Source: Bacteroidota bacterium (lineage in GTDB: Bacteria; Bacteroidota; Bacteroidia; AKYH767-A; OLB10). From it: 60,138 nucleotides of DNA. Of this stretch, positions 8,268 to 17,217 are shown piece after piece (the stretch's first letter is position 1; each line of letters begins with the position of its first letter). The translations under genes and the position numbers were made by a program. Below the pieces are notes generated by a model. The model had not been told where the DNA came from and did no database searches. It was given only the letters and a program-made list of their open reading frames with translations. Location of the stretch: contig JAHEYP010000023.1 in assembly GCA_023251535.1 (NCBI GenBank), positions 1 to 60,138 on the forward strand, given 5' to 3'.

Positions 8268-10868
8268 TTATTTTTTTACAAATCGAACAATACTTTCGTT
8301 GCTGCCCGATAGTTTTAAAAGGTAAACTCCAGCTGATAATCCGCTGATGTCAATTTGTGTTTTTTGACTCAAAGGACCAGCGTATGTTTGAATTATTTTA
8401 CCCGTCATTTCCATTATGCTCATCGTTGTATAGCTGATGCCATTAGCGAAGCTGATGTTTAAATAATCGTCGGCTGGATTAGGAGCAACCATTACTTTGT
8501 TTTGATCAACTTCTGAAATGCCACTGCAGTTGGTAACCAAAATGTCCATAATAGGCGATAGTGTTTCGCAAATACCATCGTTTACAGATAGTGTGTAGTT
8601 TCCTGTAGTAGTTACGTATAATGAGTCATTCGTTTCACCTGGCATTACAACACCATTATTGTACCATTGGTATTGAAGTGATCCTAATGTTATGTTTGAT
8701 AGGGTTACTGAACTTCCTACGCAGAATGCTGTAGGACCATCTGCTACGATAAATGCTTCTGGTGAAGTATTTATGCTGATGATAGTTCCTGTGATTGCAC
8801 TGTACATCGGAGGATTTGTTGAGGCAATTCGCATTTTGTATGCGTTCGAGTTTGTTAATCCGCCTGGAATTACTGCAGGTAAACTGGTGATGGTTGTCGC
8901 GAATAATGATCCTAACGTTAACGGATTGGAGAAATCACCAAAGTCGTCGGATAATTGTACCGAAAACATGTTTCCTGGATTGAATGTTCCTGTTGAATTA
9001 GCTACGATAGTATATGTGTGATCGGTGCAAAATACTCCCGAACTTAAATTTAATTCGAGGTTGTTCGAGCGTTGTAAAATGGTTGCGCGTCCACCGCCGA
9101 CAGCCACTGCATTAATATTATTTATGAAAACAGCATCTTGAACATCGGGATATGGAGAGAATTCTTCAGTCCATGAATTTCCACCGTCTGCTGTTCTGTC
9201 GATTCCTTGATCTGTAAAGGCCCATCCGTTTAATACATCGGTGAATCTGATTTTCTGAACAACACCTGTGAAGTTTAATACGCTCTGGTTAGTCCATGTA
9301 TTTCCTCCGTCATTCGTATTGAAAATTTCTCCAGCATTGGTTCCTACCCATCCTTTCAATCCGGTTTGGAAGTACATGCAAGTTATTTGTCCGAATACTC
9401 CTGTCGATTTTAAATACCAGTTTGCTCCTCCATCATCGGTCATTAAAATTTCTGCGCTGTTCGATGAAACATATCCCGTGTCGTTGTTAACGAATTGAAT
9501 TTCAGTGAATGCATATCCGAAACCAGTAAATGTTGTTGTTACATAGTTCCAAGTATCTCCATCGTCTGTTGATGTCAATATTAAATCATCAGCTCCCGCC
9601 GCATACAATGTTCCGTTTGGTAATCGTGTGATGCTATAAATAGAACTTGGATATGCATTGCTAATGATGTTCCAGTTGCTTCCTGCGTTAGTTGTTTTTA
9701 AGATCATCCCGTTTTCTCCAACTGCCAGTAGAGTAGTGGAGCTGATGGCGATAATATCACGTAGGTTTTCGATTGTTCCACTGTTTTGCGCTGCCCAGTT
9801 TGAACCTTGATTTACTGATTTTAAAATTGTTCCAGCGTCACCAACAGCATAAACATCATTGGTAGAATTAGTAACTCCGTAAAGATGTTCGTTCGATAAT
9901 AAAGTTCCGATTCTATTCCATGTTAATCCGTTGTCGGTTGTTTTGATAATGGTGCCATCATTTCCATAAGCGATAGCTTCGTTCGATTGATTTGCTACTA
10001 TTCCATTTAATACATTTCCTGCGAAGCTATTGTCGCTCGTCCAGGTAGTTCCTCCATCGTGACTATATACAACTACTCCGTTGTCGAGCGTTGCATAAAA
10101 ATCGTTGGCTGTTAATAAGCTAATATCGGTTACGGTGCCAGTGCTGAATTCAGCAGGAGTAGTAACAGGGTCGGTCCATGTAGCTCCATTATCATTCGAT
10201 TTATACAATGTCGAGTTAATAACCGCTAATGCAATATTCCCTCCAAACAATAACTCCGAGGCATTGTAAGTCCCTGCATAAGCAGTAGTTGTACTCCATG
10301 TTTGTCCGTAGTTGCTGCATGTCGCTATAGTTCCTGCGGTAGTAATTGCGAAGCCTTCACCCACGGGAGTAATGCGTACACTAGCGAACGTTTCACCTGG
10401 GATAACGGTTTGCACATTCCATGTCACTCCGCCATCTGTTGTATGAGTGATGCTATTCCCTTGCGTAGCCCATCCTTCTGAATTGCTGATAAAGCAAAGG
10501 CGAGTAACATTACTACCTTGGAATTTGTATTTCTTTAGCCAGCTATTCCCTCCATTTCCCGAAGCATACAATTGATTATCGGCAGCAATAAAATATGCCG
10601 TTGTTGCATTTGGCGCCGAGAAATCGTTGATATCGAAATTTTGCAAGCTGTATTGGTTGAACCAAGTTTGTCCTCCATCAAGTGTTTTGATAATAGTACC
10701 ATAGTTGCCGGTAAGCCATCCTGTAGTTCCTGTAGGGAAGCAACTTTGTGTTAAAGTATTTCCTTGAGGTTTCGGGTGGACATACTGCCATTGGGCCTTG
10801 CTCGACGTCGTCAATAGCAAGAAAAGTACTAAACAATACGAAGAGAATCGGAGGGAGATGTTTTTCAT
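8268..10868 (-). CDS. YCF48/BNR-type beta-propeller protein with Ig-like and T9SS domains
   Basis: An 866-residue secreted protein. The start is set at the ATG at 10868 because it begins the signal peptide (MKNISLRFSSYCLVLFLLL, cleavage near SKAQ); the in-frame 32-residue extension is not hydrophobic at the right place. About residues 25-610 consist of many sialidase-like Asp-box repeats of the form (T/S)xDGGxTW, as in YCF48/HCF136-like propellers. An Ig/PKD-like segment follows (about 690-780, with SPEAFIVADGPTAFC and QYQWYNNGV). The C-terminal end (MVAPNPADDYLNIS to ..GVYLLKLSGSN) is a T9SS type A sorting domain. Asp-boxes here are structural, so no enzymatic role is claimed; an adhesive or binding surface role is an inference. 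Confidence 0.88.
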   Translation of the reverse strand: MKNISLRFSSYCLVLFLLLTTSSKAQWQYVHPKPQGNTLTQSCFPTGTTGWLTGNYGTIIKTLDGGQTWFNQYSLQNFDINDFSAPNATTAYFIAADNQLYASGNGGNSWLKKYKFQGSNVTRLCFISNSEGWATQGNSITHTTDGGVTWNVQTVIPGETFASVRITPVGEGFAITTAGTIATCSNYGQTWSTTTAYAGTYNASELLFGGNIALAVINSTLYKSNDNGATWTDPVTTPAEFSTGTVTDISLLTANDFYATLDNGVVVYSHDGGTTWTSDNSFAGNVLNGIVANQSNEAIAYGNDGTIIKTTDNGLTWNRIGTLLSNEHLYGVTNSTNDVYAVGDAGTILKSVNQGSNWAAQNSGTIENLRDIIAISSTTLLAVGENGMILKTTNAGSNWNIISNAYPSSIYSITRLPNGTLYAAGADDLILTSTDDGDTWNYVTTTFTGFGYAFTEIQFVNNDTGYVSSNSAEILMTDDGGANWYLKSTGVFGQITCMYFQTGLKGWVGTNAGEIFNTNDGGNTWTNQSVLNFTGVVQKIRFTDVLNGWAFTDQGIDRTADGGNSWTEEFSPYPDVQDAVFINNINAVAVGGGRATILQRSNNLELNLSSGVFCTDHTYTIVANSTGTFNPGNMFSVQLSDDFGDFSNPLTLGSLFATTITSLPAVIPGGLTNSNAYKMRIASTNPPMYSAITGTIISINTSPEAFIVADGPTAFCVGSSVTLSNITLGSLQYQWYNNGVVMPGETNDSLYVTTTGNYTLSVNDGICETLSPIMDILVTNCSGISEVDQNKVMVAPNPADDYLNISFANGISYTTMSIMEMTGKIIQTYAGPLSQKTQIDISGLSAGVYLLKLSGSNESIVRFVKK

Positions 10869-10951
10869 TACAATAGTGTCTTTAATTGATCTGCACTTAT
10901 ACGATAAAAAGTGAAATTGGTTTATCTTAAATTCTGAATAAAGATAGGCAT

Positions 10952-10986
10952 CTAAAAAGAACACCCGATCATTGCTGGTCGGGTGT
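10952..10986 (-). terminator. Rho-independent terminator after the bifunctional nuclease gene
   Basis: ACACCCGA (10961-10968) pairs with TCGGGTGT (10979-10986). On the minus strand the hairpin is followed by TCTTTTT. It sits 5 bases past the stop of the bfn gene and closes the etfB-etfA-bfn unit. Confidence 0.8.
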
Positions 10987-10991
10987 GAATA

Positions 10992-11618
10992 TTATTGGTC
11001 GGCTGACTTTTTCCTTTTGCTGATTTCGTCGCGTATTTTAGATGCCGTTTCATAGGCTTCTTCATCGATCGCTCTCATAAGCGCTTCTTTAAGATCTTCG
11101 ATATTCATAGATGAATATTCTCCATCACCGCTTACAATTTCATCGGCTGGCTTATCAGTTGCGCCGGCCTTTTTCGGCAGACTTTTCGGTTTTTCTTCTT
11201 CACCTGCTTCATCGAGAACAACACCAGCAGAAGCCAATATGAACTCGTAAGTGTAGATAGGGCAATTGAAGCGAACCGCCATAGCGATAGCATCGGAAGT
11301 ACGAGCATCTATCTCTTGCGTTTCTCCATCCTTGCTACAAATCAGCTTAGAGTAGAAAATACCTTCTTTCAAGTTATAGATGATTACCTCATCGATATGC
11401 ACATCGAAGGCAATAGCGAAATTACGGAATAGGTCGTGGGTAAGAGGGCGTGAAGGTTGCATGTTTTCCAGCTCGACAGCGATTGCTTGAGCCTCGAAGC
11501 CACCTATGATAATTGGCAATCGACGTTTACCATCTTCTTCTCCCAAAACCAGAGCATACGCACCACTTTGAGTCTGGCTAAACGACAAGCCAATTATTTC
11601 CACTTTGATCTTTTTCAT
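10992..11618 (-). CDS. Bifunctional nuclease family protein (DUF151) with C-terminal UVR motif
   Basis: A 208-residue cytoplasmic protein. Residues 1-135 match the DUF151/bifunctional nuclease domain (MKKIKVEIIGLSFSQTQSGAY, then RRLPIIIGGFEAQAIA and DARTSDAIAMAVRFNCPIY). Residues about 170-205 (MNIEDLKEALMRAIDEEAYE..ASKIRDEIS) form a UVR helix pair of the kind that mediates UvrB-UvrC contacts. This domain pair is usual in Bacteroidota. Members have been reported to cleave DNA and RNA, but the physiological role is unsettled. It lies 25 bases after etfA and shares its terminator. Confidence 0.88.
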   Translation of the reverse strand: MKKIKVEIIGLSFSQTQSGAYALVLGEEDGKRRLPIIIGGFEAQAIAVELENMQPSRPLTHDLFRNFAIAFDVHIDEVIIYNLKEGIFYSKLICSKDGETQEIDARTSDAIAMAVRFNCPIYTYEFILASAGVVLDEAGEEEKPKSLPKKAGATDKPADEIVSGDGEYSSMNIEDLKEALMRAIDEEAYETASKIRDEISKRKKSADQ

Positions 11619-11643
11619 ACGCAGGTAGGTTGGGTGCGCGTGA

Positions 11644-12621
11644 TCAGGCGTTAACGGATTTGAATTCTTTTATTGCTTCAATAAGCTTCGGAACGACTTC
11701 GAAAGCATCGCCAACAATACCATAATCTGCTGCCTTAAAGAAAGGAGCTTCAGGGTCTTTATTGATTACTACAATCACTTTTGAAGAACTTACTCCTGCA
11801 AGATGCTGAATAGCTCCTGAGATTCCGATAGCGATGTATAAATTCGGACTAACAGCGATTCCTGTTTGACCTACGTGTTCGCTATGTGGTCTCCAATGAG
11901 CATCAGAAACGGGCTTCGAGCAAGCAGTAGCGGCGCCTAATAGGTTTGCTAATTCTTCTACCATTCCCCAGTTCTCAGGACCTTTTAATCCACGTCCACC
12001 AGAAACTACGATTTCTGCTTCCGGTAAAGAAACTTTATCCGCCGCGCGAACAATTTCTTTAATCATTGTCTTGAAATCATTATTGCTAATTGAAGGTGCA
12101 AAAGCGCTGATATTCGCTGCTTGCGCATTTTCAACTACTTTGTATGAGTTTGGCATTAAGGCAATTACCTTAATATCGCTCGTTAAAGTTACATCCGCAA
12201 AAGCTTTTCCAGAGAAAGCGCCTTTACGAACGGTAAAGCCTGCCGACATGTCAGGAAGCGATACTGCTCCGTCAACATAGCCTGCTTCTAATTTAACAGC
12301 CACGCGAGGTGCTAAACCTTTTCCTGAGAATGATGATGAAAGAACTACCACTTTCGATCCTTCAGTTTTCGCCGCTTCAGCGATCACCGAGCCATAAGCT
12401 TGGTTCACGAAAGCCTTCATCTGATCGTTATTTACGGTTAGTACCTTTGCAGCCCCGTACTGAGCTAATTTTGTTAACTCGTCGTTGGAAACATCTCCAA
12501 TTGAAATTGCTACACAAGGAACACCCATTTGTTGGGCAATACTAAATCCGTACGAAACAGCTTCGAAACTTGATTTTTTGAATTTGCCGTTTGAATTTTC
12601 GGCGTATACTAAAACTGACAT
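11644..12621 (-). CDS. etfA: Electron transfer flavoprotein, alpha subunit
   Basis: A 325-residue FAD-binding subunit that passes electrons from acyl-CoA and other dehydrogenases to the quinone pool. The N-terminal domain (1-190) has the Rossmann-like ETF fold. The C-terminal FAD-binding part holds the family signature GGRGLKGPENW, then SKPVSDAHWRPHSEHVGQTG and YIAIGISGAIQHLAG, ending with KDPEAPFFKAADYGIVGD. It is the second gene of the etfB-etfA-bfn unit, 68 bases after etfB. Length and motifs are complete. Confidence 0.96.
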   Translation of the reverse strand: MSVLVYAENSNGKFKKSSFEAVSYGFSIAQQMGVPCVAISIGDVSNDELTKLAQYGAAKVLTVNNDQMKAFVNQAYGSVIAEAAKTEGSKVVVLSSSFSGKGLAPRVAVKLEAGYVDGAVSLPDMSAGFTVRKGAFSGKAFADVTLTSDIKVIALMPNSYKVVENAQAANISAFAPSISNNDFKTMIKEIVRAADKVSLPEAEIVVSGGRGLKGPENWGMVEELANLLGAATACSKPVSDAHWRPHSEHVGQTGIAVSPNLYIAIGISGAIQHLAGVSSSKVIVVINKDPEAPFFKAADYGIVGDAFEVVPKLIEAIKEFKSVNA

Positions 12622-12689
12622 GTGATAAATTTTATGCTCGAAGAGCTTGCAATAAACTCTTTCTGTTTTATGATAAAACTATAGTTTTT

Positions 12690-13427
12690 TTAGATGGCTT
12701 TAGCTTCGTTGTGAAGTAGGTCAACCAATCCTTTTACGTCGTCGGCAGCGACTAATTTCACCTGACTTCTCGCAGCAGGCTTGTCGTATTTTACGAATTG
12801 CTGTAGCGAAGGAACTTCGATCGCTTCGATAGTCGTTAATGGTTTTGTACGAGCACTCATGATACCGCGCATATTCGGAATACGAGCTTCCGCCATACCT
12901 TCGGTAGCACTAACTACCAATGGCAACGGACAAGTGATTACTTCTTTTCCACCTTCGATTTCACGCTCAAGGGTTGCCGTAGTTCCTTCTACGTTTAACA
13001 CCTTAACGATTGAAATGGATGGTTGATCCAATAATTCACCAACCATTGATGCTACTTGAGAACCGTTGTAGTCGATCGACTCACGCCCTGTCATGATCAT
13101 ATCAAACCCTTGGTCTTTCGCATACGCTGCAATTTGCTTTGCTACAAAATAAGCATCGCGAGGAGCAGCATTAACACGAACAGCATCGGTTGCTCCGATG
13201 GCTAATGCCTTACGAATAGTAGGCTCGGTTGATGCGTCGCCAACATGTAATACAGTAACTGTACCTCCTTGAGCTTCAGTGAGTTCAAGAGCGCGAGTTA
13301 AAGCGATTTCATCGTATGGGTTAATAATAAACTGGACACCTGCCGTCACAAATGATTTAGCGTCATCGCTAAAATTGATCTTTGTGGTAGTGTCGGGAAC
13401 GTTGCTGATGCAGACTAAAATCTTCAT
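12690..13427 (-). CDS. etfB: Electron transfer flavoprotein, beta subunit
   Basis: A 245-residue partner of EtfA that binds AMP and docks with the dehydrogenases. The start is set at the ATG at 13427 (MKILVCISNVPDTT), which matches the family N-terminus; a GTG nine bases upstream is in frame but less likely. The core has NPYDEIALTRALELTE, the AMP-contact stretch GRESIDYNGSQVASMVGELL, and the late segment EGMAEARIPNMRGIMSART with the family's ETF-beta signature. A perfect TAnnTTTG box lies 25 bases upstream, making this the first gene of the unit. Confidence 0.96.
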   Translation of the reverse strand: MKILVCISNVPDTTTKINFSDDAKSFVTAGVQFIINPYDEIALTRALELTEAQGGTVTVLHVGDASTEPTIRKALAIGATDAVRVNAAPRDAYFVAKQIAAYAKDQGFDMIMTGRESIDYNGSQVASMVGELLDQPSISIVKVLNVEGTTATLEREIEGGKEVITCPLPLVVSATEGMAEARIPNMRGIMSARTKPLTTIEAIEVPSLQQFVKYDKPAARSQVKLVAADDVKGLVDLLHNEAKAI

Positions 13428-13452
13428 ATTTTTCACTTTTCAAACGAATTCA

Positions 13453-13460
13453 CAAACATA
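13453..13460 (-). promoter_or_regulatory. -7 promoter box for the etfB-etfA-bfn unit
   Basis: The minus strand reads TATGTTTG, a perfect TAnnTTTG match. A CTTTTG lies 24 bases further upstream, slightly too far for a standard -33 element. Confidence 0.55.
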
Positions 13461-13551
13461 CTCACTACAGAGCAGTAAAAAAAGCAAAAGAAGGGAATCA
13501 ATTACAGATTTTATTCACCTTTTTTTAGACTGATTTTAACTAATTGATTAC

Positions 13552-13559
13552 TATTTTTG
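13552..13559 (+). promoter_or_regulatory. -7 promoter box for the small TPR gene
   Basis: TATTTTTG is a perfect TAnnTTTG match and ends 24 bases before the ATG at 13584. It overlaps the TTG that would otherwise open a longer frame, which argues for the ATG start. Confidence 0.5.
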
Positions 13560-13583
13560 TCCATTCTCCTAGCTTCCTCGTAT

Positions 13584-13910
13584 ATGTCTGATAAAATCGC
13601 CACCCTCGAACAGTTTCTGAAAGATGATCCGGCTGATACTTTTTCGCGTTATGCCTTGGCACTCGAATACGCTAAGATTGAGGATGTTTCGAAGGCTTTA
13701 TTCCTTTTAGGTCAGTTGAAAACCATTGATCCCGGTTACCTAGCATTGTATTACCAGTTGGGTAAATTGCAGCAAATTGCGGGACTCACCAGGGAGGCTG
13801 CCGAGACTTATCGAGAAGGTATTTTGTTAGCATTGAAGCAAAATAACCGTCACACCCACGCCGAGTTGAAGTTTGCATTAGAGGACTTAACTGGAGAAGA
13901 AGAAGATTAG
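13584..13910 (+). CDS. Small tetratricopeptide-repeat protein
   Basis: A 108-residue cytoplasmic protein with no signal peptide. Two or three TPR-like helix pairs are visible (DTFSRYALALEYAKIEDVSK, then YLALYYQLGKLQQIAGLTRE and AAETYREGILLALKQ), followed by an acidic end (EDLTGEEED). Bacteroidota encode such short TPR adaptors widely, and their partners are mostly unknown. The start is the ATG at 13584; the upstream TTG frame adds nine residues that overlap the promoter box. It is followed by pdhB in the same direction but has a separate promoter box between. Confidence 0.75.
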   Translation: MSDKIATLEQFLKDDPADTFSRYALALEYAKIEDVSKALFLLGQLKTIDPGYLALYYQLGKLQQIAGLTREAAETYREGILLALKQNNRHTHAELKFALEDLTGEEED

Positions 13911-13977
13911 TTTCCTACTTTTTTACACTAATCCTGCGAATACCTGACAATTTCTTTTTTTGTTAGGCTGTTCCGTT

Positions 13978-13985
13978 TATTTTTG
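13978..13985 (+). promoter_or_regulatory. -7 promoter box for pdhB
   Basis: TATTTTTG is a perfect TAnnTTTG match 21 bases before the pdhB ATG. A TTTG lies 15 bases upstream, closer than usual. Confidence 0.5.
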
Positions 13986-14006
13986 TCGTCACAACAATTA
14001 TTAAAC

Positions 14007-14993
14007 ATGAGAGAAATTCAATTCCGTGAAGCGCTTCGTGAAGCTATGTCGGAGGAAATGCGTCGCGATGAGAGTATTTTCCTGATGGGAGAGGAAGTAG
14101 CGCAATATAACGGTGCTTATAAAGTGAGCCAAGGAATGCTCGATGAGTTTGGGGCTAAGCGTGTTATTGATACGCCTATTGCTGAGCTCGGTTTTGCGGG
14201 AATCGGTGTTGGTGCTTCGATGAACGGATTACGTCCGATTATTGAATTTATGACTTTCAACTTTAGTTTAGTGGCTATAGATCAAGTGATTAACTCAGCT
14301 GCGAAGATGAAAAGTATGAGCGGCGGGAATTTTGGTTGTCCGATCGTTTTCCGCGGACCAACTGCTTCTGCTGGTATGTTGAGTTCTCAACATAGTCAGG
14401 CTTTTGAAAGCTGGTATGCTAACTGTCCGGGATTAAAGGTAATTGTGCCTTCGAACCCTGCAGATGCAAAAGGTTTATTGAAATCGGCTATCCGCGATAA
14501 CGATCCTGTAATTTTCATGGAATCGGAGCAGATGTATGGCGATAAAGGTCTTGTTCCCGATGGCGAATATTTAATGCCTATCGGAGTGGCAGATATCAAA
14601 CGTGCCGGAACCGATGTTACTATCGTTTCTTTCGGTAAAATGATGAAAATTGCATTGAAAGCCGCTGAAGAATTAGCTGCCGAAAATATTTCAGCGGAAG
14701 TTATCGATTTACGTACCGTTCGTCCGATCGATTACGCAACTGTTATCAACTCGGTAAAGAAAACAAACCGTTTGGTGATCGTTGAAGAAAGCTGGCCATT
14801 GGCTGCTATCGCCACCGAAGTCGCTTTCAAAGTTCAACGCGAAGCCTTCGATTACCTCGATGCTCCTGTGTTGCGTGTGATGGGAGGGGATGTTCCATTG
14901 CCTTACGCCCCTACATTGATTGAAGCTTACCTTCCAAATCCTGCGAGAGTTATTAAAGCTGTGAAGGAAGTTATGTATTTGCAAAAAGCTTAA
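14007..14993 (+). CDS. pdhB: Pyruvate dehydrogenase E1 component, beta subunit
   Basis: A 328-residue subunit of the thiamine-diphosphate-dependent E1 of the pyruvate dehydrogenase complex. The start is the ATG at 14007 (MREIQFREALREAM), matching the family; an in-frame TTG at 13983 lies inside the promoter box. Motifs include FLMGEEVAQYNGAYKVSQG, RVIDTPIAELGFAGIGVGAS, HSQAFESWYANCPGLKVIVP and the C-terminal transketolase_C domain (VIDLRTVRPIDYATV, VEESWPLAAIATEV). The alpha subunit and E2 are not in this window, so the complex genes are scattered. A strong terminator follows. Confidence 0.95.
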   Translation: MREIQFREALREAMSEEMRRDESIFLMGEEVAQYNGAYKVSQGMLDEFGAKRVIDTPIAELGFAGIGVGASMNGLRPIIEFMTFNFSLVAIDQVINSAAKMKSMSGGNFGCPIVFRGPTASAGMLSSQHSQAFESWYANCPGLKVIVPSNPADAKGLLKSAIRDNDPVIFMESEQMYGDKGLVPDGEYLMPIGVADIKRAGTDVTIVSFGKMMKIALKAAEELAAENISAEVIDLRTVRPIDYATVINSVKKTNRLVIVEESWPLAAIATEVAFKVQREAFDYLDAPVLRVMGGDVPLPYAPTLIEAYLPNPARVIKAVKEVMYLQKA

Positions 14994-15010
14994 TAAGCAT
15001 ATAGAATCAG

Positions 15011-15047
15011 AAAGGCGGAAAGTTTATTTACTCTCCGCCTTTTTTTA
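15011..15047 (+). terminator. Rho-independent terminator of pdhB
   Basis: AAGGCGGA (15012-15019) pairs with TCCGCCTT (15034-15041), and a run of T follows. Confidence 0.9.
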
Positions 15048-15087
15048 TGAAATTCTCCTAATTATAGTGTTTTCGTTTTTTCTTTTT

Positions 15088-15095
15088 TATATTTG
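15088..15095 (+). promoter_or_regulatory. -7 promoter box directly before the secreted repeat protein
   Basis: TATATTTG is a perfect TAnnTTTG match that ends 4 bases before the ATG at 15100. A transcript from it would have little or no leader. Confidence 0.5.
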
Positions 15096-15099
15096 ATGT

Positions 15100-16704
15100 A
15101 TGCGGAATCTAGTCGTGTTGCTCTTTTTGCTTTTTAGTTCATCTTTAGGCTTTGCTCAGAGTTTAGTTAAGGATATTGATTTTTGTTTTGGCGCGACGGG
15201 TGCCGATTACAATGTTGATTTTATTCGATGCAGTCAAGGTGGTTATGCAGTACTGGCCGCCTCCACATCCGATAGCAGTGCAATTAAGTCGGAAAACAAC
15301 CGCGACTCCTCAGGAGCATCATTCGATTATTGGTTGATTCGTTTCGATGATAATGGAAATAAATTATGGGATCATACCTATGGCGGTAGATCTTCTGATG
15401 TGCCATCGTCGGTGTATGAAGCGCCTAATGGCGATTTTATTATTGGGGGTACATCTGCATCAAATGTCGGATTTGAAAAGTCGGAGCCTTCGAGAGGTGG
15501 AAATGATTTTTGGATTTTGCGTGTCGATTCACTCGGAAATGTTATTTGGGATAAAACAATTGGCGGCAGCGCAAACGATAATTGTAAGTCGGTTATCGTG
15601 AATACTTACGGAGATGTTTTTTGTGGGGGATATACTTTGAGTTCTATTTCAGGTGATAAAACGTCTCCCTCAATTGGTACACAGGTAGCATTCGATTTTT
15701 GGTTGGTGGCATTAAATCAAAACGGACAAATTATATTCGATAGAACATTAGGTTCTATTCAAAATGATAATTGCAACGCTATGGTCGCCACCGGAAATGG
15801 CGGTGCTTTGATGATGGGATATAGCGATGGACCGGCAGGGTATAGCAAATCGGAAAATTCAAAAGGACTAAATGATTTTTGGGTTATCGCAGTCGATAGC
15901 GCAGGTAAAAAACTATGGGATCGCACTATTGGTGGAACCTATGAAGACTACGGATATTGTGCTTTGAAAACAGACGATGCGTTTTATATTGGAGGTGATT
16001 CTTACTCCCAAGTTGGTGGCGATAAAACTGCAATTAATAAAGGCCTCGACGATATGTGGTGTATAAAACTTAGCTTAAGCGGAAATATTATTTGGGATCA
16101 ATCTTTCGGAAGTTACGACTCCGATGAATTGAATAAAATAACTACCACTGCTGACGGAAATATTTTGCTGAGTGGTGAATCTTATTCTTATTCCGGCTTC
16201 GATAAGTCTGAAAATAATGTAGGTCAAGAGCAGCTATGGATGGTTAAAGCAGATACCTCAGGGAATAAAATTTTTGATAAGACTTTCTTTACTTACGGAC
16301 ATGATGAGGAAGGGATGGCAATGGAGTCGTCACCTGGCAATTATATCGGTTGTATTTCAACTACCATTGGAATTGGTGCCTATAAATCGGTATTGAATTT
16401 AGGAGCGAATGATGTTTGGGTTTGCACCTTGAAACCGATGGTGGGTATTAATGAAAATGATGAAAATTCAGTTACTGTTTACCCTAATCCTGTTTCTTCA
16501 GGACAATTACATATTCAATCAAAAATCAATTTAGCTGATTTAAAATTATTTGATCTGAGGGGAGTAGAATTGAGAGATGAAAAACTTTCAAACCTTTATC
16601 ATTACTCAATGGATATCTCATTATTATCGGATGGTGTTTACATACTTCAAATTCAAACGTTGACGAATGTTTTTACACAAAGAATTATTGTTGAACGTCC
16701 ATAA
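15100..16704 (+). CDS. Secreted repeat protein (WD40-like/delta-60-like) with T9SS sorting domain
   Basis: A 534-residue secreted protein. Residues 1-19 are a signal peptide (ending LGFAQ). From about 25 to 440 there are six to seven repeats of roughly 55-60 residues. Each carries a core like DFWI.RVDS.GN..WDKTIGG and then ND.....V....G....GG.S, which should fold as beta-propeller blades. Similar repeat proteins are abundant in Bacteroidota secretomes, and their role is unknown. The C-terminus (VTVYPNPVSSGQLHIQSK to ..GVYILQIQTLTNVFTQRII) is a T9SS type A sorting domain. It is a single gene between terminators. Confidence 0.88.
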   Translation: MRNLVVLLFLLFSSSLGFAQSLVKDIDFCFGATGADYNVDFIRCSQGGYAVLAASTSDSSAIKSENNRDSSGASFDYWLIRFDDNGNKLWDHTYGGRSSDVPSSVYEAPNGDFIIGGTSASNVGFEKSEPSRGGNDFWILRVDSLGNVIWDKTIGGSANDNCKSVIVNTYGDVFCGGYTLSSISGDKTSPSIGTQVAFDFWLVALNQNGQIIFDRTLGSIQNDNCNAMVATGNGGALMMGYSDGPAGYSKSENSKGLNDFWVIAVDSAGKKLWDRTIGGTYEDYGYCALKTDDAFYIGGDSYSQVGGDKTAINKGLDDMWCIKLSLSGNIIWDQSFGSYDSDELNKITTTADGNILLSGESYSYSGFDKSENNVGQEQLWMVKADTSGNKIFDKTFFTYGHDEEGMAMESSPGNYIGCISTTIGIGAYKSVLNLGANDVWVCTLKPMVGINENDENSVTVYPNPVSSGQLHIQSKINLADLKLFDLRGVELRDEKLSNLYHYSMDISLLSDGVYILQIQTLTNVFTQRIIVERP

Positions 16705-16733
16705 AAAAACGGAACCATATAGATTCCGTTTTT
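16704..16733. terminator. Bidirectional terminator between convergent genes
   Basis: AAAAACGGAA (16705-16714) pairs with TTCCGTTTTT (16724-16733). The stem is flanked by A and T runs, so it can serve both the repeat protein and the gene ending at 16741. Confidence 0.85.
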
Positions 16734-16740
16734 GATTTTA

Positions 16741-17205
16741 TTATTGTCGAGCTGCTCGACGCTCTTTTATTTTTTCGAGTAGTTCTTTCTTGAAATCATC
16801 TTCTGCACGATAAAGTGCTGCTACCTTTTTCATAGGTAAAACTTGCTTAAACTGACTATTGTATTTTTTTATCACATCAAGTTCTTGCTGTCGCATGGCG
16901 ATATCTCCATCCACAATTTTTTCGAGCTCTTTATCTGAAAGGTTGTCGAAGTCTTCTTTTGCGTCGCGTCCCGATTTACGTCGATTACTTCTAACGCTTT
17001 TTAACTCTTCTGAAAACTGATTAAATACGGGCCAAAACTTTTTGGCTTCGTCGGGAGTTAAATCGAGCTTTTTGGTGAGATAGGCAATTTTCATCGACTC
17101 AATATCTTCGCGATTTGTTCCTCCGGCCATTCGTCCCGGTCGTTGTCCGAAAGCCGTAAATATTGAACAAACGAGTAATAAGATTAGTAGTTGTATAGAT
17201 TTCAT
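16741..17205 (-). CDS. Spy/CpxP-like periplasmic protein in an ECF sigma locus
   Basis: A 154-residue periplasmic protein with a signal peptide (residues 1-20, ending FTAFGQ). The rest is charged and helical: YLTKKLDLTPDEAKKFWPVF..FSEEL, a run of Arg/Lys (VRSNRRKSGRDAKED), and two more helices. The LTPDEAxKFWPxxNxF motif and the length are those of the Spy/CpxP-like or heavy-metal-sensor-like proteins that often sit third in Bacteroidota ECF sigma operons. Sensing or chaperone function is inferred from that context. It is the last gene of a three-gene unit with the sigma factor and a membrane protein. Confidence 0.7.
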   Translation of the reverse strand: MKSIQLLILLLVCSIFTAFGQRPGRMAGGTNREDIESMKIAYLTKKLDLTPDEAKKFWPVFNQFSEELKSVRSNRRKSGRDAKEDFDNLSDKELEKIVDGDIAMRQQELDVIKKYNSQFKQVLPMKKVAALYRAEDDFKKELLEKIKERRAARQ

Positions 17206-17217
17206 AATAACGGAATG

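Noticed and set aside
13938..13968. Inverted pair CCTGACAA...TTGTTAGG before pdhB
   Set aside because: One mismatch and an all-pyrimidine loop; it overlaps the promoter region and shows no T run, so neither a terminator nor a recombination site is convincing.
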